Positions 48,733 to 57,713 of a stretch of DNA of 64,000 nt are shown piece after piece. Source of the stretch: Arsukibacterium sp. UBA5043 (GTDB lineage Bacteria > Pseudomonadota > Gammaproteobacteria > Enterobacterales > Alteromonadaceae); contig DIBV01000003.1 of NCBI GenBank assembly GCA_002415085.1, positions 124,001-188,000 of the forward strand, read 5' to 3'. The notes under the pieces were generated by a model. That model saw only the letters and a program-made list of their open reading frames with translations. It did not search any database and was not told the DNA's origin. A program made the translations under genes and the position numbers. Position 1 is the stretch's first letter; each line of letters begins with the position of its first letter.

Positions 48733-48993
48733 ATGAAAACTCTAGCTGCTATCACTTTAACTGCTGCCGTTATGTTCACTGCTGCCCCGGCACAAGCTAA
48801 CCCTGCAACTGAGGCTTTACAACAATTAGCCGCGAATCAGTTGGCTGAATTAAAAGTTACTGTTGCCAAACAGGCTCGCCAGGCGATGGAGCAAGCCGCT
48901 GCGGATGTTCGTCAGTTATTTAACTCTGATGTCCAACTTGCCGAACATAAAGAAACGGATAATAAAGCCGATGCAACACCTACGGTAGAGTAA
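48733..48993 (+). CDS. Small exported protein of unknown function
   Basis: An 86-residue protein: signal peptide MKTLAAITLTAAVMFTAAPAQA with a clean Ala-x-Ala site, then a predicted helical, alanine/glutamine-rich mature part (ATEALQQLAANQLAELKVTVAKQ) and an acidic C terminus. I start at 48733, 8 bp after AAGGAA; an in-frame start at 48718 would lie upstream of this site. No family recognised. A 40-codon membrane gene follows 3 bp downstream. Confidence 0.65.
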   Translation: MKTLAAITLTAAVMFTAAPAQANPATEALQQLAANQLAELKVTVAKQARQAMEQAAADVRQLFNSDVQLAEHKETDNKADATPTVE

Positions 48994-48996
48994 GTC

Positions 48997-49119
48997 ATGT
49001 TGACCGCAAGCAGTTTATTGCTGCTGTATCTGCTGCCGGTTGTCACTATGTGGTCGGCGTTCCTGCTCTGGAGCGTCGTGACCCCGGTTATTATGTCGTG
49101 GCATAAAGCCCGGAGCTAG
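48997..49119 (+). CDS. Candidate 40-residue single-span membrane protein
   Basis: Read directly: ATG at 48997, TAG at 49117-49119. The product MLTASSLLLLYLLPVVTMW then SAFLLWSVVTPVIMSWHKARS has one or two tightly packed hydrophobic stretches and a basic C terminus (KAR), a typical small inner-membrane protein. It begins 3 bp after the stop of the exported 86-residue protein, which suggests coupling; GAG lies 6 bp upstream. Codon use looks coding-like, but no family is recognised, so existence is probable rather than certain. Confidence 0.5.
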   Translation: MLTASSLLLLYLLPVVTMWSAFLLWSVVTPVIMSWHKARS

Positions 49120-49223
49120 TCGTACCGGGCCCTCTTAGCTTAAGTTCGATAACTTTATTACTGTTCACTGCCAGCTGCCCTTATTTGGTGTAAGATAAAC
49201 TAAATTTGTTAAGGGAGCGTAAC

Positions 49224-49652
49224 ATGGTCAAATTCATTTTGCTGGTGGTTGTGACGGTAATAGGTTTTGCTGCCAATAGCACAGAACTTATAGTAACTGA
49301 TGGACAGGTCAGGGTGCCTATGCCCGGCCGGACCGTGACCGCGGGCTATTTTACCATCCAGAATAATACCACTGAGTCCGTGCGTTTAACCGCAGTGAAA
49401 AGTAGCGCCTTTGAGCGGGCAGAGTTGCATCAGCATAGCCATCAGGACGGTGTTATGAGAATGGAGCAAGTAACCCATATTGCTATTGATGCCAATACCA
49501 GTGTTACCTTGCAACCCGGCGGCCTGCACCTGATGCTGTTTGACCCTGTACAACCCTTACTTGCAGGGGAGAGTGTTATGGTATCCCTTAGTTTTAGTAA
49601 TGGTCAGCAACTTGATTTAAGTATGCCGTTAACCGAAATGCCACGTCGCTAA
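49224..49652 (+). CDS. Periplasmic copper chaperone of the PCuAC type
   Basis: A 142-residue exported protein of the PCuAC family (PF04314). These deliver Cu(I) to cytochrome oxidase assembly. The copper motif H(x10)M(x21)HxM is readable: ELHQHSHQDGVMRM then GGLHLMLF near the C-terminal half. A signal peptide of about 21 residues precedes the cupredoxin-like core (AGYFTIQNNT). ATG at 49224 has GGGAG 7 bp upstream; the open frame from 49206 would begin before that site. DUF2333 follows after 9 bp. Confidence 0.83.
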   Translation: MVKFILLVVVTVIGFAANSTELIVTDGQVRVPMPGRTVTAGYFTIQNNTTESVRLTAVKSSAFERAELHQHSHQDGVMRMEQVTHIAIDANTSVTLQPGGLHLMLFDPVQPLLAGESVMVSLSFSNGQQLDLSMPLTEMPRR

Positions 49653-49661
49653 GGATATCCA

Positions 49662-50639
49662 ATGAATAAACGTAATATGAGTTACCTGGCGCTGGGCCTG
49701 CTGTTATTTATTTTTATGGTAACGAGTTGGTGGGTGAGTCGCGAGCCAGCAGTGATGACGGATCAGATTCAACAGGCGCAGCAAACCGATAAGGTTACGT
49801 CCCGGGTGGGATACACAACCACTACCGCTTTGATTAAAGTAACCGAAACCTTGCTGGATAAGCCAGGTGGATACCTGGCAAATGATATTTTGCCGCCATT
49901 TAGTCTGTTGGACAACATGGCCGCCTGGGAGTTTGGTGTACTGGAAATGTCACGCGATCTGGCACTGGCATTTCGTAAAGACTTTAGCCGGTCTCAATCA
50001 CAGTCTGCTGAAAATGACTTTCTAAAAGTGGCACAGCCACAGTTTAATATTGATCATCGTAGCTGGGCTATTCCCAGTGCAGAGTCAGAGTATCGCAAAG
50101 CTATTACTCAACTGTATTTGTATCGTGATGCATTGTCCGATAGCACTTTGCCTGAAAGCCAGTTTTATGCCAGAGCTGACAATCTGAGAGACTGGCTAAA
50201 AAATGTTGAAAAGCGCTTAGGAAGTTATTCGCAGAGACTAAGCGCAAGTGTCGGCCAGGACCGTTTAAATACTGATTTAGCAGGCGATGTTGGCGCGCGG
50301 CAATCTACTAACGCACCTGGCCAGCAGCGAGTTCAAACCAGCTGGTGGAAAATCGATGATGAGTTTTATGAAGCACGCGGTGCCGCCTGGGCACTGCTGC
50401 ATTATTTAAAAGCAGTAGAGGTAGACTTTGCTGAAGTGCTGCACAGACGCAATGCGATGGTAAGCCTGCAACAAATTATCAGGGAACTGGAGGCAACACA
50501 GCAACCTATCTGGAGCCCGATGGTATTAAATGGCAGTGGCTTTGGCTTACTGGCCAACCACAGCCTGGTTATGGCAAATTATATATCCCGTGCAAATGCC
50601 GCACTTATTGATCTATCAGAATTATTGATACAAGGGTAA
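49662..50639 (+). CDS. DUF2333 membrane-anchored protein
   Basis: A 325-residue protein matching DUF2333 (PF10095), a family of unknown function in gammaproteobacteria. One N-terminal membrane helix (about 8-27, LGLLLFIFMVTSWWVS) anchors a large periplasmic helical domain. Typical segments are LLDKPGGYLANDILPPFSLLDNMAAWEFGVL, LRDWLKNVEKRLGSYSQRLS, WKIDDEFYEARGAAWALLHYLKA and a closing RANAALIDLSELL. 9 bp after the PCuAC gene and 5 bp before the TIGR04219 gene, so one transcript is likely. Confidence 0.8.
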   Translation: MNKRNMSYLALGLLLFIFMVTSWWVSREPAVMTDQIQQAQQTDKVTSRVGYTTTTALIKVTETLLDKPGGYLANDILPPFSLLDNMAAWEFGVLEMSRDLALAFRKDFSRSQSQSAENDFLKVAQPQFNIDHRSWAIPSAESEYRKAITQLYLYRDALSDSTLPESQFYARADNLRDWLKNVEKRLGSYSQRLSASVGQDRLNTDLAGDVGARQSTNAPGQQRVQTSWWKIDDEFYEARGAAWALLHYLKAVEVDFAEVLHRRNAMVSLQQIIRELEATQQPIWSPMVLNGSGFGLLANHSLVMANYISRANAALIDLSELLIQG

Positions 50640-50644
50640 ACAAT

Positions 50645-51418
50645 ATGAAAAAAAGCTCCACTAATAAAGCAGCGTTGTCGCTAGCGTTTAGTTCCCTGTT
50701 CATTGCCGGGCAGGCCTCTGCCGATACGCTGCTTGGTCTTTATCTCGGTGGTGATGGCTGGCGTGCAGATGCAACCGGAAGTTTTGGCAATAGTGAACCT
50801 GCACCGACATTTAATTTTAATAGCAAAACCCAAGGCTCATATTATATTGCGCTGGAACATCCGATACCGGTGCTACCCAATATTCGGTTGGCACATAATC
50901 AACTGGATGCGAATGGCGTTACAATAATCGACGGCCAATTCAGTTTTGGCGGTGAAAGTTTTGCGGTAAATACTACCGTAGCCAATCAGGTCGACCTGAC
51001 CAATACCGATGTCGTATTGTACTATGAAATTTTAGATAATAGTGTTGTTGCCTTGGATCTCGGCTTAAATGGCAAGCATATAAAAGGTTCGGCGTCGCTA
51101 GTTGAGCAAACCCAAAATGGTTTGCAGGGCGAAGAGTCTGTGTCGCAATGGCTGCCAATGTTATATATCAGTAGTAAAGTAGGGTTGCCGTTGACCGGAC
51201 TGGATGTGTTCGCCCAAGGCAGTTACATTGGTTTGAGTGATAGCCGGATGTATGATCTGCAAGCGGGTATCGGATACGAAGTTGTTGATTCTCTGGCGGT
51301 GGATATCCGGGTTAAAGTGGGTTACCGGGCTGTGAATCTGCGTCTGGATGATATCGATAACCTGTACAGCAATCTCGATTTTAAAGGGATCTTTGCTGGC
51401 GTAGAGTTACATTTTTAA
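50645..51418 (+). CDS. TIGR04219-type outer-membrane beta-barrel protein
   Basis: A 257-residue exported protein: signal peptide (cleavage near GQASAD), then alternating strands typical of a small barrel (DTLLGLYLGGDGWRADATG, GSYYIALEHPIPVLPNIRLAHNQL, TDVVLYYEILDNSVVALDLGLNGKHI) and the final aromatic-ended strand GIFAGVELHF required for Bam insertion. It matches the TIGR04219 outer-membrane protein family of Alteromonadales/Vibrionales as I remember it. Five bp after DUF2333, probably the last gene of that unit. Confidence 0.8.
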   Translation: MKKSSTNKAALSLAFSSLFIAGQASADTLLGLYLGGDGWRADATGSFGNSEPAPTFNFNSKTQGSYYIALEHPIPVLPNIRLAHNQLDANGVTIIDGQFSFGGESFAVNTTVANQVDLTNTDVVLYYEILDNSVVALDLGLNGKHIKGSASLVEQTQNGLQGEESVSQWLPMLYISSKVGLPLTGLDVFAQGSYIGLSDSRMYDLQAGIGYEVVDSLAVDIRVKVGYRAVNLRLDDIDNLYSNLDFKGIFAGVELHF

Positions 51419-51530
51419 ACACGCCAGCGCGTAGTCGTTTGCTGGTGGTCTGGTGCACTGCGGTACAATCCTTGTTGCTACCGCAAAATCACATTATAGT
51501 AACGGTATTCCGAATGACGGCAATATCATT

Positions 51531-53702
51531 TTGACAAATACATTCAAACAGTTAATTGCACCCTGGCTGCTCGCGCTGGTGTTAGCCTGGCTCTTGGTTG
51601 TGCTATGGCTTAATAATGAATCCCGCAACCAGCAATTGCAACAAATTCAGCAATTAGCCATTACGGTAAACTATGCGGTTCAGGCTAACCTGTCAGCTAA
51701 CAATGATCATCAGCAATTAGCAAATCAGCTAACACAAATTCAAGCCAGTGCAACGCGGGCGGTAGAGCAGATTGCCGCGTACAACGCGCAACGGCAATTG
51801 ATTGCCAGCAGTGTTGCTTCGGCAACAGCTCCTGTGCTGGGAGTGGCTCCCAAAACTTATCAGGTTAGCGCTCTGGCTGGCAAAGGAACGCAACTTGCGG
51901 TGCTGCCGATTAGCACAGGTCTTGCTAAGGCGCAGTCGGACATTGCCTCGCCAATACCTGATAATGGCTATATTGCGGTGGTTTTCAGTACCGCCCAGCC
52001 CTGGTTTATCTGGCTTGTTCCACTGGCATTGCTGGCAGCTGCCATGGCCATCGGGCTGGCATTCAGTAGTGGGGCAATAAGGCGTGAACAATTAAAGCTG
52101 GCAACTGACATTGAATTATTAGCCCATAATTTGCAACGGTTGCAAAACGCCAGACAAGACTGTCAGATATCAGAGCGTCTGGTAGCGCCGCTTAAGCCAT
52201 TGCAGCTGGCGTTTAACGAGCTTGCTGGCAAACTTGATCAGCACCAACAGAGCGCCGAGCAACTGATCCAACAACTAAATCAACGTGTGCGCCAACATAA
52301 TAGTGAAGTCGCGGGGCTTGAGCAGCAGCGTAATCAATTGGCAACAGACCAACAATTACAACGACGCCAGATTTGTCACTGGTTTGCGCAAAGCCGGCTC
52401 CTGTGGCAACGACGTGATCAAGTACAACCCGCTCAGCTACAACACTTATCCAAAATGCATTTATTGGCTGGATATTATCAGTTTGCGGACGCTGATACCC
52501 AAGGGCCATCCCTGATGCTGACTCATTGGCTGGCGGAGCATATTAAAGAGTTTAATGAAGTAGCAGCAGCAACGTCAGTAGTGCTGGAGTGGCATGAGCA
52601 TCCGGACAATCAGGCTTATGCCATCAAGTATTACGCCGACACATTAAAGTCATTGCTGCATGCGTTAATTATGGTGGCACTTCGGGGCGAAGACCTAAGC
52701 AAAATTACTATCTCAATTCAATTACAGTCAACAGGACAACAACCTGCCTTACGCTTAACGGCTGCTTGCAATGGTAATGGCTTGCCAGGGCATTGCCGTG
52801 AGCTGATGCAAACAGATGATGTATTGGATTTGCAATGGAGTGACGCCGACATAGCCTTGCTAAAAGCCGCAGCGCGAGTGGCCGGCGGCAGCTTTACATC
52901 TCAATCTCTGGACGGGCTCGGATCCATTGTGGAGCTAACCATTCCGGTTCAGACTGAATCAGCCAATCTCAAAAATATGCAACAGCATATATTGGTTTTT
53001 GACGTGGATGACGAACGTTTACAGCAACGTTGTTTCGCTCTGTCTGGGCTGGCTTCTCAAATCACAAAATGCACCACGCTTAGTGAACTGGAGCATTTAA
53101 TTCAAAGCAAAAAATTTGATATCGTATTGCTGTTTTTGCCGCCAGCAACAGATAGTCCGCACTGGCAAAAAATAATCCATTGTACCCGGCAGCAACCGGC
53201 AGTGTTAAGTTTTGCCGCAGCAGATATGCTGAGTAAATGGCAATCGGCGTTATCCGGGGTGCAGGCCAGTGATGACTTTTGCCTGGCAGTAGTTCAGACC
53301 TTAAGTGACCAATTGCCAAAAGAACCAAACTTGCAGCATATTCTGGTGGTTGACGATAATGAAACCAATCTGGCATTTGTGCAGGTACTGCTAAAAAACA
53401 AACCACTGGTGTTGCATACGGCGACGTCAGCGGCACAAGTCTTTATACTTTGCGAAAAACATCGGTTTGATATGATTCTGTTGGATATTCAACTGCCGGA
53501 CATGTCAGGGGTGGAAATAACAAAACAGCTGCGGCAAATGCCGCAGTATCGTCAAACACCAATTGTGGCTTTTACCGCACACGCTATGCCTGCAGAAGTT
53601 GAAACGTATCGCGCGGCTGGGATGGATGATATCGTTTTTAAACCGCTAGAACCCGCCAGGTTGGACAGTTTACTGGCTCGCTTTTCATTAACATCACACT
53701 AG
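51531..53702 (+). CDS. Degenerate hybrid histidine kinase with intact receiver (BarA-like)
   Basis: A 723-residue membrane protein from the TTG at 51531, or up to 749 from a GTG at 51453; no start has a clear ribosome-binding site. Order: membrane helix (about 7-28); periplasmic domain; second helix (about 157-178, FIWLVPLALLAAAMAIGLAF); HAMP/coiled-coil; a region where HisKA lacks the H-E-x-x-P box; a worn HATPase (about 365-475) with no N-box asparagine but GNGLP and GLGSIVELTIPV traces; a receiver-like domain lacking its acidic site (about 484-590); and an intact receiver (about 601-720: LVVDDNETN, LLDIQLPDMSG, FTAHA, FKPLEP). It probably signals by receiver phosphorylation or output rather than autokinase activity. 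The N-terminal layout recalls BarA, tentatively. Confidence 0.72.
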   Translation: MTNTFKQLIAPWLLALVLAWLLVVLWLNNESRNQQLQQIQQLAITVNYAVQANLSANNDHQQLANQLTQIQASATRAVEQIAAYNAQRQLIASSVASATAPVLGVAPKTYQVSALAGKGTQLAVLPISTGLAKAQSDIASPIPDNGYIAVVFSTAQPWFIWLVPLALLAAAMAIGLAFSSGAIRREQLKLATDIELLAHNLQRLQNARQDCQISERLVAPLKPLQLAFNELAGKLDQHQQSAEQLIQQLNQRVRQHNSEVAGLEQQRNQLATDQQLQRRQICHWFAQSRLLWQRRDQVQPAQLQHLSKMHLLAGYYQFADADTQGPSLMLTHWLAEHIKEFNEVAAATSVVLEWHEHPDNQAYAIKYYADTLKSLLHALIMVALRGEDLSKITISIQLQSTGQQPALRLTAACNGNGLPGHCRELMQTDDVLDLQWSDADIALLKAAARVAGGSFTSQSLDGLGSIVELTIPVQTESANLKNMQQHILVFDVDDERLQQRCFALSGLASQITKCTTLSELEHLIQSKKFDIVLLFLPPATDSPHWQKIIHCTRQQPAVLSFAAADMLSKWQSALSGVQASDDFCLAVVQTLSDQLPKEPNLQHILVVDDNETNLAFVQVLLKNKPLVLHTATSAAQVFILCEKHRFDMILLDIQLPDMSGVEITKQLRQMPQYRQTPIVAFTAHAMPAEVETYRAAGMDDIVFKPLEPARLDSLLARFSLTSH

Positions 53703-53734
53703 ACAACGCTCCGCTGCCAATCTGATAAGCGGGG

Positions 53735-54634
53735 CTATTTAAACTGTAATACTGCCGCCAATTGTTGCTGCAAAGCGTTTAAATAGCCGCTATGGGTCGG
53801 GCTGTTTAACAGCGGTAGTAATTCGGCACCGACGGCAGTGTATTTATAATATTGCAACACTACCCCAGGCTTCAGTGCGGTGCAATGCAGGGTTTGGCTT
53901 TGAAATTGCCAACTAAAGGATTGACCTGGTTGCAGTTGACCACTTTCAATTTCGACATTATGTAAAATACCAATATCGACCAGATTAAGTATTTGCGGGT
54001 AGGATAAACCAAACTGACTTAAGTTCAGCAATGCCATGCTACGGCCGGTAATAAGTTGCCAAAGCGATGGCTTACGAATGTAACCGAAATAAATACGACC
54101 ACTTTGCTCTTGCCTGCTGCGACAGCTTAAGCTGGCAGCTAATTGCAGACTTTGTGCCTCTTTGTGGCTCATTTGCTGCAAAATTTGTAAGGTTTTTAAT
54201 GAAAACCGGCCCGGCGTTGCAATTTCTCCGGCCAGAATTTTGGCCCAAAGTTGCTGCATATTGTCGTTGGAAATATTCAACACTAACTCACAGTACTGAG
54301 AAAACCAATCCGGATCTATCTCCTGTGCTGAGACCCGCTCCGGGCAGTATTCCATGGCAAGCGCCATAATTTTTTCCAGGTTTTGCTGCTGGCGCTCGCG
54401 CTGCATTTGTAGCCGGCGATTTACCCGTTGCGCCAGGTTTAATTCCGTTCCAGGCTCAGATGCCCCCGAGCGGGCAACAAGTTGCTGGAGTTTTGCATTC
54501 CCTGGAGTATGGTCTGATGTTTCCGCAGATTCATTAGCAGTTTCTGCCGTTTTGTTCGCTACGGGCGCACCTAAGTGATAGCGCGCCAGTTTTAACAGGC
54601 GCTGCTGCCCCGAAGCCGGGAGTATTTTGCTCAC
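53735..54634 (-). CDS. DUF2806 / TIGR03899-type cytosolic protein
   Basis: A 299-residue protein without signal peptide or membrane segment. The central DPDWFSQYCELVLNISNDNMQQLWAKILAGEIATPGRFSLKTLQILQQMS carries the W.K.LAGEI..PG.FSL.TL pattern of DUF2806. Basic N-terminal third is low-complexity (AETANESAETSDHTPGNAK). The family is conserved but uncharacterised. It lies convergent to the degenerate kinase and divergent from the DUF3369 protein, so it sits between two signalling genes. Confidence 0.7.
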   Translation of the reverse strand: MSKILPASGQQRLLKLARYHLGAPVANKTAETANESAETSDHTPGNAKLQQLVARSGASEPGTELNLAQRVNRRLQMQRERQQQNLEKIMALAMEYCPERVSAQEIDPDWFSQYCELVLNISNDNMQQLWAKILAGEIATPGRFSLKTLQILQQMSHKEAQSLQLAASLSCRSRQEQSGRIYFGYIRKPSLWQLITGRSMALLNLSQFGLSYPQILNLVDIGILHNVEIESGQLQPGQSFSWQFQSQTLHCTALKPGVVLQYYKYTAVGAELLPLLNSPTHSGYLNALQQQLAAVLQFK

Positions 54635-54821
54635 AATAATTCCGGTATTTATTGAAAAATTAATGTTATCTTGGCACTAAGCAGAGTTAGCAGCAAGTAG
54701 CGCTAATTGTTTATGCCTGATAGCAGTCTGATGAAATAAGATCAAAATAAACGGCAATTCGTTTTTCGTTTTCTAACGTAAGCATGTATATTTAACACAA
54801 GAGACCGATTAAGGCGTAATC

Positions 54822-57056
54822 ATGAAATCGAATGAAACAGATGAAGATTTTCTGTTTTTTGCAGAAGACGAGCTGCTCTCGTCTCAACCGGAACTGGCGG
54901 TTGGTGTCTGGAATATTCTTATCGTTGATGATGACGAAGAAATTCACACCGTTACCAAGCTTGCTCTGAACGACTTGATTGTCCTCGGCCGTAAACTAAA
55001 CTTTCACCATGCCTATTCCGGTGACGAAGCGATTCGGTTTTTACATAACAACCAGAATATCGCCATGGTATTGTTGGATGTTGTAATGGAATCTGATGAT
55101 GCCGGTTTGAAGGTGGTGCAGCGGATCCGCGATGAACTGCATCTGGAAGAGTTGCGGATAGTACTCAGAACAGGGCAACCCGGCTATGCCCCTGAAGAAA
55201 ACGTAATAAAAGAGTACGACATTAATGATTACAAAACCAAAACGGAGCTGACTCGCGGTAAGCTCGTTACGACGATAATCGCGTCAATTCGTTCTTATCA
55301 ACAAATTCGTACTATTAATCAAAATCGGATTGGTCTGCAAAAAATCATAAACGCGGGTGCCAATTTGCTCGAACAGCATTCGCTGCACGAGTTTTCAGAA
55401 GGGGTTGTTACCCAAATCGCGTCATTAATTGGTCTGCATGCCGAAGGTGTGCTTTGTGCCCAGATTGAAGACGACGGTAGCGCCAGTGATAAAATTTATG
55501 TATTAGGAGCGGCTGGCCACTATGCACCTTTTATAAAATGCCAGCTGGACAAGTTAGATAACCCCAGAATAGTGCAGCAAATTAGTTTATGTTTAAGCCA
55601 GCGGCAAAATATTTTCGGCCAGCAGGATACCGTATTGTACCTGGGCAGCGATACCCACTGTGCGGCCGTGTATATCGAGACAAACCGACCTATTGAAGCC
55701 TTTGACCGGCAATTGATCGAAGTATTTTTAAGTAATATTTCTATAGGTTATGAAAATGTTACTTTGTTTCAGCAGCTTAAGCATGCTGCCTATATTGATC
55801 CCTTGACTAAAACGCCGAACCGCAACGAGTTTATTCAGATCCTGCAGGATACCCGGCGCTTTGATGCTGAAGGTATGGTGGCGGTACTGGTAGACATTGA
55901 TCACTTCTCTGATGTTAATGATGGCCTGGGGCAGGATGTGGGGAATGAGCTGCTGATTGCCCTTACCTTGCGTTTGATTGCGTTTTTTGGCACCAGTTGT
56001 CAGCTGGGCCGGATAGGTGCCGATGTATTTGGCCTGGTAGGTCCTTCGCATGAATTAACGCCAGAGCGGCTAGAAGAGGTATTTAGTGAGCCGTTTCAGG
56101 CGTCAGAACACGCGTTACAGGTTACTGCAACCTTTGGCTTGTGTCACTTAACTGATTCTGCTGAGCAGGGCCTTACTATCCTGAAACACGTGTATATCGC
56201 CCTGAATAAGGCTAAGAAAAGTATTAGCCACAGCTATCAGTTTTATCAGCCACAAATGGAAGATGAAATGGCTGAACGTCTGTCACTACTGCGTAAGCTG
56301 AGGAGCGATTTCAGTCGAGATAAACTGGAATTATGGTATCAGCCGCAGGTATCACTAAGCACCAAGCAAGTGGTTGGAATGGAGGCATTGCTGCGCTGGC
56401 CGGTTGCTGATGGCAAATATATCTCGCCTGCAGTGTTTATTCCGTTAGCTGAATATTCGGGTTTAATTGTTGAGATTGGCAGTTGGGTGTTGGAGCAAGC
56501 TTGTCAGCAAATAAAGCATCTGGCAAAACAGGGCTTCAGTAATTTACGTATTGCCGTTAATGTCTCAATGCCACAGTTTCGAAATAATCACTTTGTTCAG
56601 ACCGTTATTGACTGCGTTAACCGTTATGATATTGACCCGGCGCTGTTAGAATTGGAGATCACCGAATCAGTGGTAATGGATGAACCAAAAATCGTCATCG
56701 ATGCCCTGCAAAAACTAAAAAACGCCGGTATTAAAGTCGCCATTGATGACTTTGGGATTGGTTTTTCATCATTAAGCTATTTGCAGCAGCTGCCCCTTGA
56801 CCGGATTAAAGTTGACCGGGCATTTGTGCGTGAAGTTACAGAACCTGCCGGAGAAGTTATTGCTCAGACGATCATTAATCTTGGCAAGCGGTTGGGACTC
56901 TCTACTATAGCTGAAGGGGTGGAAACGATCGCGCAACAGCAAGCAGTTGAAGCGATGGGCTGTGATGAGGTGCAAGGCTTCTTGTTTGCCAAACCAATGC
57001 CTACCACCGAATTGTTGGCGTTTTTGGCGGACAATAACAGCAATAAAGCTGATTAA
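54822..57056 (+). CDS. Response regulator with DUF3369, degenerate GGDEF and EAL domains
   Basis: A 744-residue cytosolic c-di-GMP protein: receiver (about 28-150: ILIVDDDEEIH, LLDVVMESDDAG, LRTGQPG, DYKTKTEL), DUF3369 sensor (about 165-315), GGDEF (about 320-485) and EAL (about 490-735). The diguanylate signature reads IGADVFGLV instead of GG(D/E)EF, so synthase activity is unlikely. The EAL domain has its catalytic set: MEALLRW, NVSMPQF, LEITESVVMD, DDFGIGFSSL, KVDR, AEGVET and QGFLFAKP. It is thus most likely a phosphodiesterase, perhaps tuned by GTP at the GADVF site and by phosphorylation of the receiver. No cognate kinase is adjacent. Confidence 0.87.
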   Translation: MKSNETDEDFLFFAEDELLSSQPELAVGVWNILIVDDDEEIHTVTKLALNDLIVLGRKLNFHHAYSGDEAIRFLHNNQNIAMVLLDVVMESDDAGLKVVQRIRDELHLEELRIVLRTGQPGYAPEENVIKEYDINDYKTKTELTRGKLVTTIIASIRSYQQIRTINQNRIGLQKIINAGANLLEQHSLHEFSEGVVTQIASLIGLHAEGVLCAQIEDDGSASDKIYVLGAAGHYAPFIKCQLDKLDNPRIVQQISLCLSQRQNIFGQQDTVLYLGSDTHCAAVYIETNRPIEAFDRQLIEVFLSNISIGYENVTLFQQLKHAAYIDPLTKTPNRNEFIQILQDTRRFDAEGMVAVLVDIDHFSDVNDGLGQDVGNELLIALTLRLIAFFGTSCQLGRIGADVFGLVGPSHELTPERLEEVFSEPFQASEHALQVTATFGLCHLTDSAEQGLTILKHVYIALNKAKKSISHSYQFYQPQMEDEMAERLSLLRKLRSDFSRDKLELWYQPQVSLSTKQVVGMEALLRWPVADGKYISPAVFIPLAEYSGLIVEIGSWVLEQACQQIKHLAKQGFSNLRIAVNVSMPQFRNNHFVQTVIDCVNRYDIDPALLELEITESVVMDEPKIVIDALQKLKNAGIKVAIDDFGIGFSSLSYLQQLPLDRIKVDRAFVREVTEPAGEVIAQTIINLGKRLGLSTIAEGVETIAQQQAVEAMGCDEVQGFLFAKPMPTTELLAFLADNNSNKAD

Positions 57057-57066
57057 ACGTTTTACT

Positions 57067-57105
57067 TAACAAAAATAAAGCCGCTGAGCGGCTTTATTTT
57101 TGTTA
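57067..57105. terminator. Bidirectional terminator
   Basis: 19-bp perfect arms 57067-57085 and 57087-57105 around a central G (core AAGCCGCT/AGCGGCTT, A/T-rich flanks), between the convergent DUF3369 gene and ppa. T-rich on both strands. Confidence 0.88.
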
Positions 57106-57123
57106 TCAGCAATGCGCTTGAGG

Positions 57124-57651
57124 TTATTTTTTAGCCCGTTCAAATGACGTTAAAATTTCTGCTTTGGCTGCAGCGGCATCACCCCAACCCTGTACTTTGA
57201 CCCATTTGCCAGGTTCCAGCTCTTTATAACGCTCGAAAAAATGTTGGATCTGCTGTTTTAACAGTTCAGGTACATCGTTGATATCCTGAATGTGGTCATA
57301 CAGCTTGGTTAATTTGCTGACAGGCACCGCTATCACTTTGGCGTCTTCACCTGCTTCATCTGACATTTTTAGTACACCAACTGGCCGGCACTTAATAACC
57401 GCACCAGGCACCAATGGATAGGGTGTTGGAACTAATACATCAACCGGGTCGCCGTCTAATGATAACGTCTGATTCACAAAGCCATAATTGCAAGGATAAA
57501 ACATCGGCGTTGACATAAAACGATCGACCCAAACTGTACCGGTGTCTTTATCCACTTCGTATTTAATAGGATCGGCGTTGGCCGGGATTTCAATAATAAC
57601 GTTAATTTCGTCCGGGAGGTTTTTACCTGCCGCTACGTCGCTTAAGCTCAT
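57124..57651 (-). CDS. ppa: Inorganic pyrophosphatase
   Basis: A 175-residue family I soluble pyrophosphatase. [23 protein letters not shown], the [26 protein letters not shown] active-site block, [19 protein letters not shown] and [12 protein letters not shown] are all typical; E. coli Ppa has 176 residues. Ends convergent with the DUF3369 gene; 62 bp after fbp, both on the minus strand. Confidence 0.98.
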   Translation of the reverse strand: MSLSDVAAGKNLPDEINVIIEIPANADPIKYEVDKDTGTVWVDRFMSTPMFYPCNYGFVNQTLSLDGDPVDVLVPTPYPLVPGAVIKCRPVGVLKMSDEAGEDAKVIAVPVSKLTKLYDHIQDINDVPELLKQQIQHFFERYKELEPGKWVKVQGWGDAAAAKAEILTSFERAKK

Positions 57652-57713
57652 ACTGCTTCCTTTTTGATTAATTGATTCTGTGCCGGCTATTATAACGACA
57701 GCCGCAGAAATAA

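Noticed and set aside
51453-51530. Longer reading of the degenerate kinase from GTG at 51453
   Set aside because: No ribosome-binding site, atypical residues, and a -10-like TACAAT inside it; the start at 51531 puts the membrane helix near the N terminus. Not settled.
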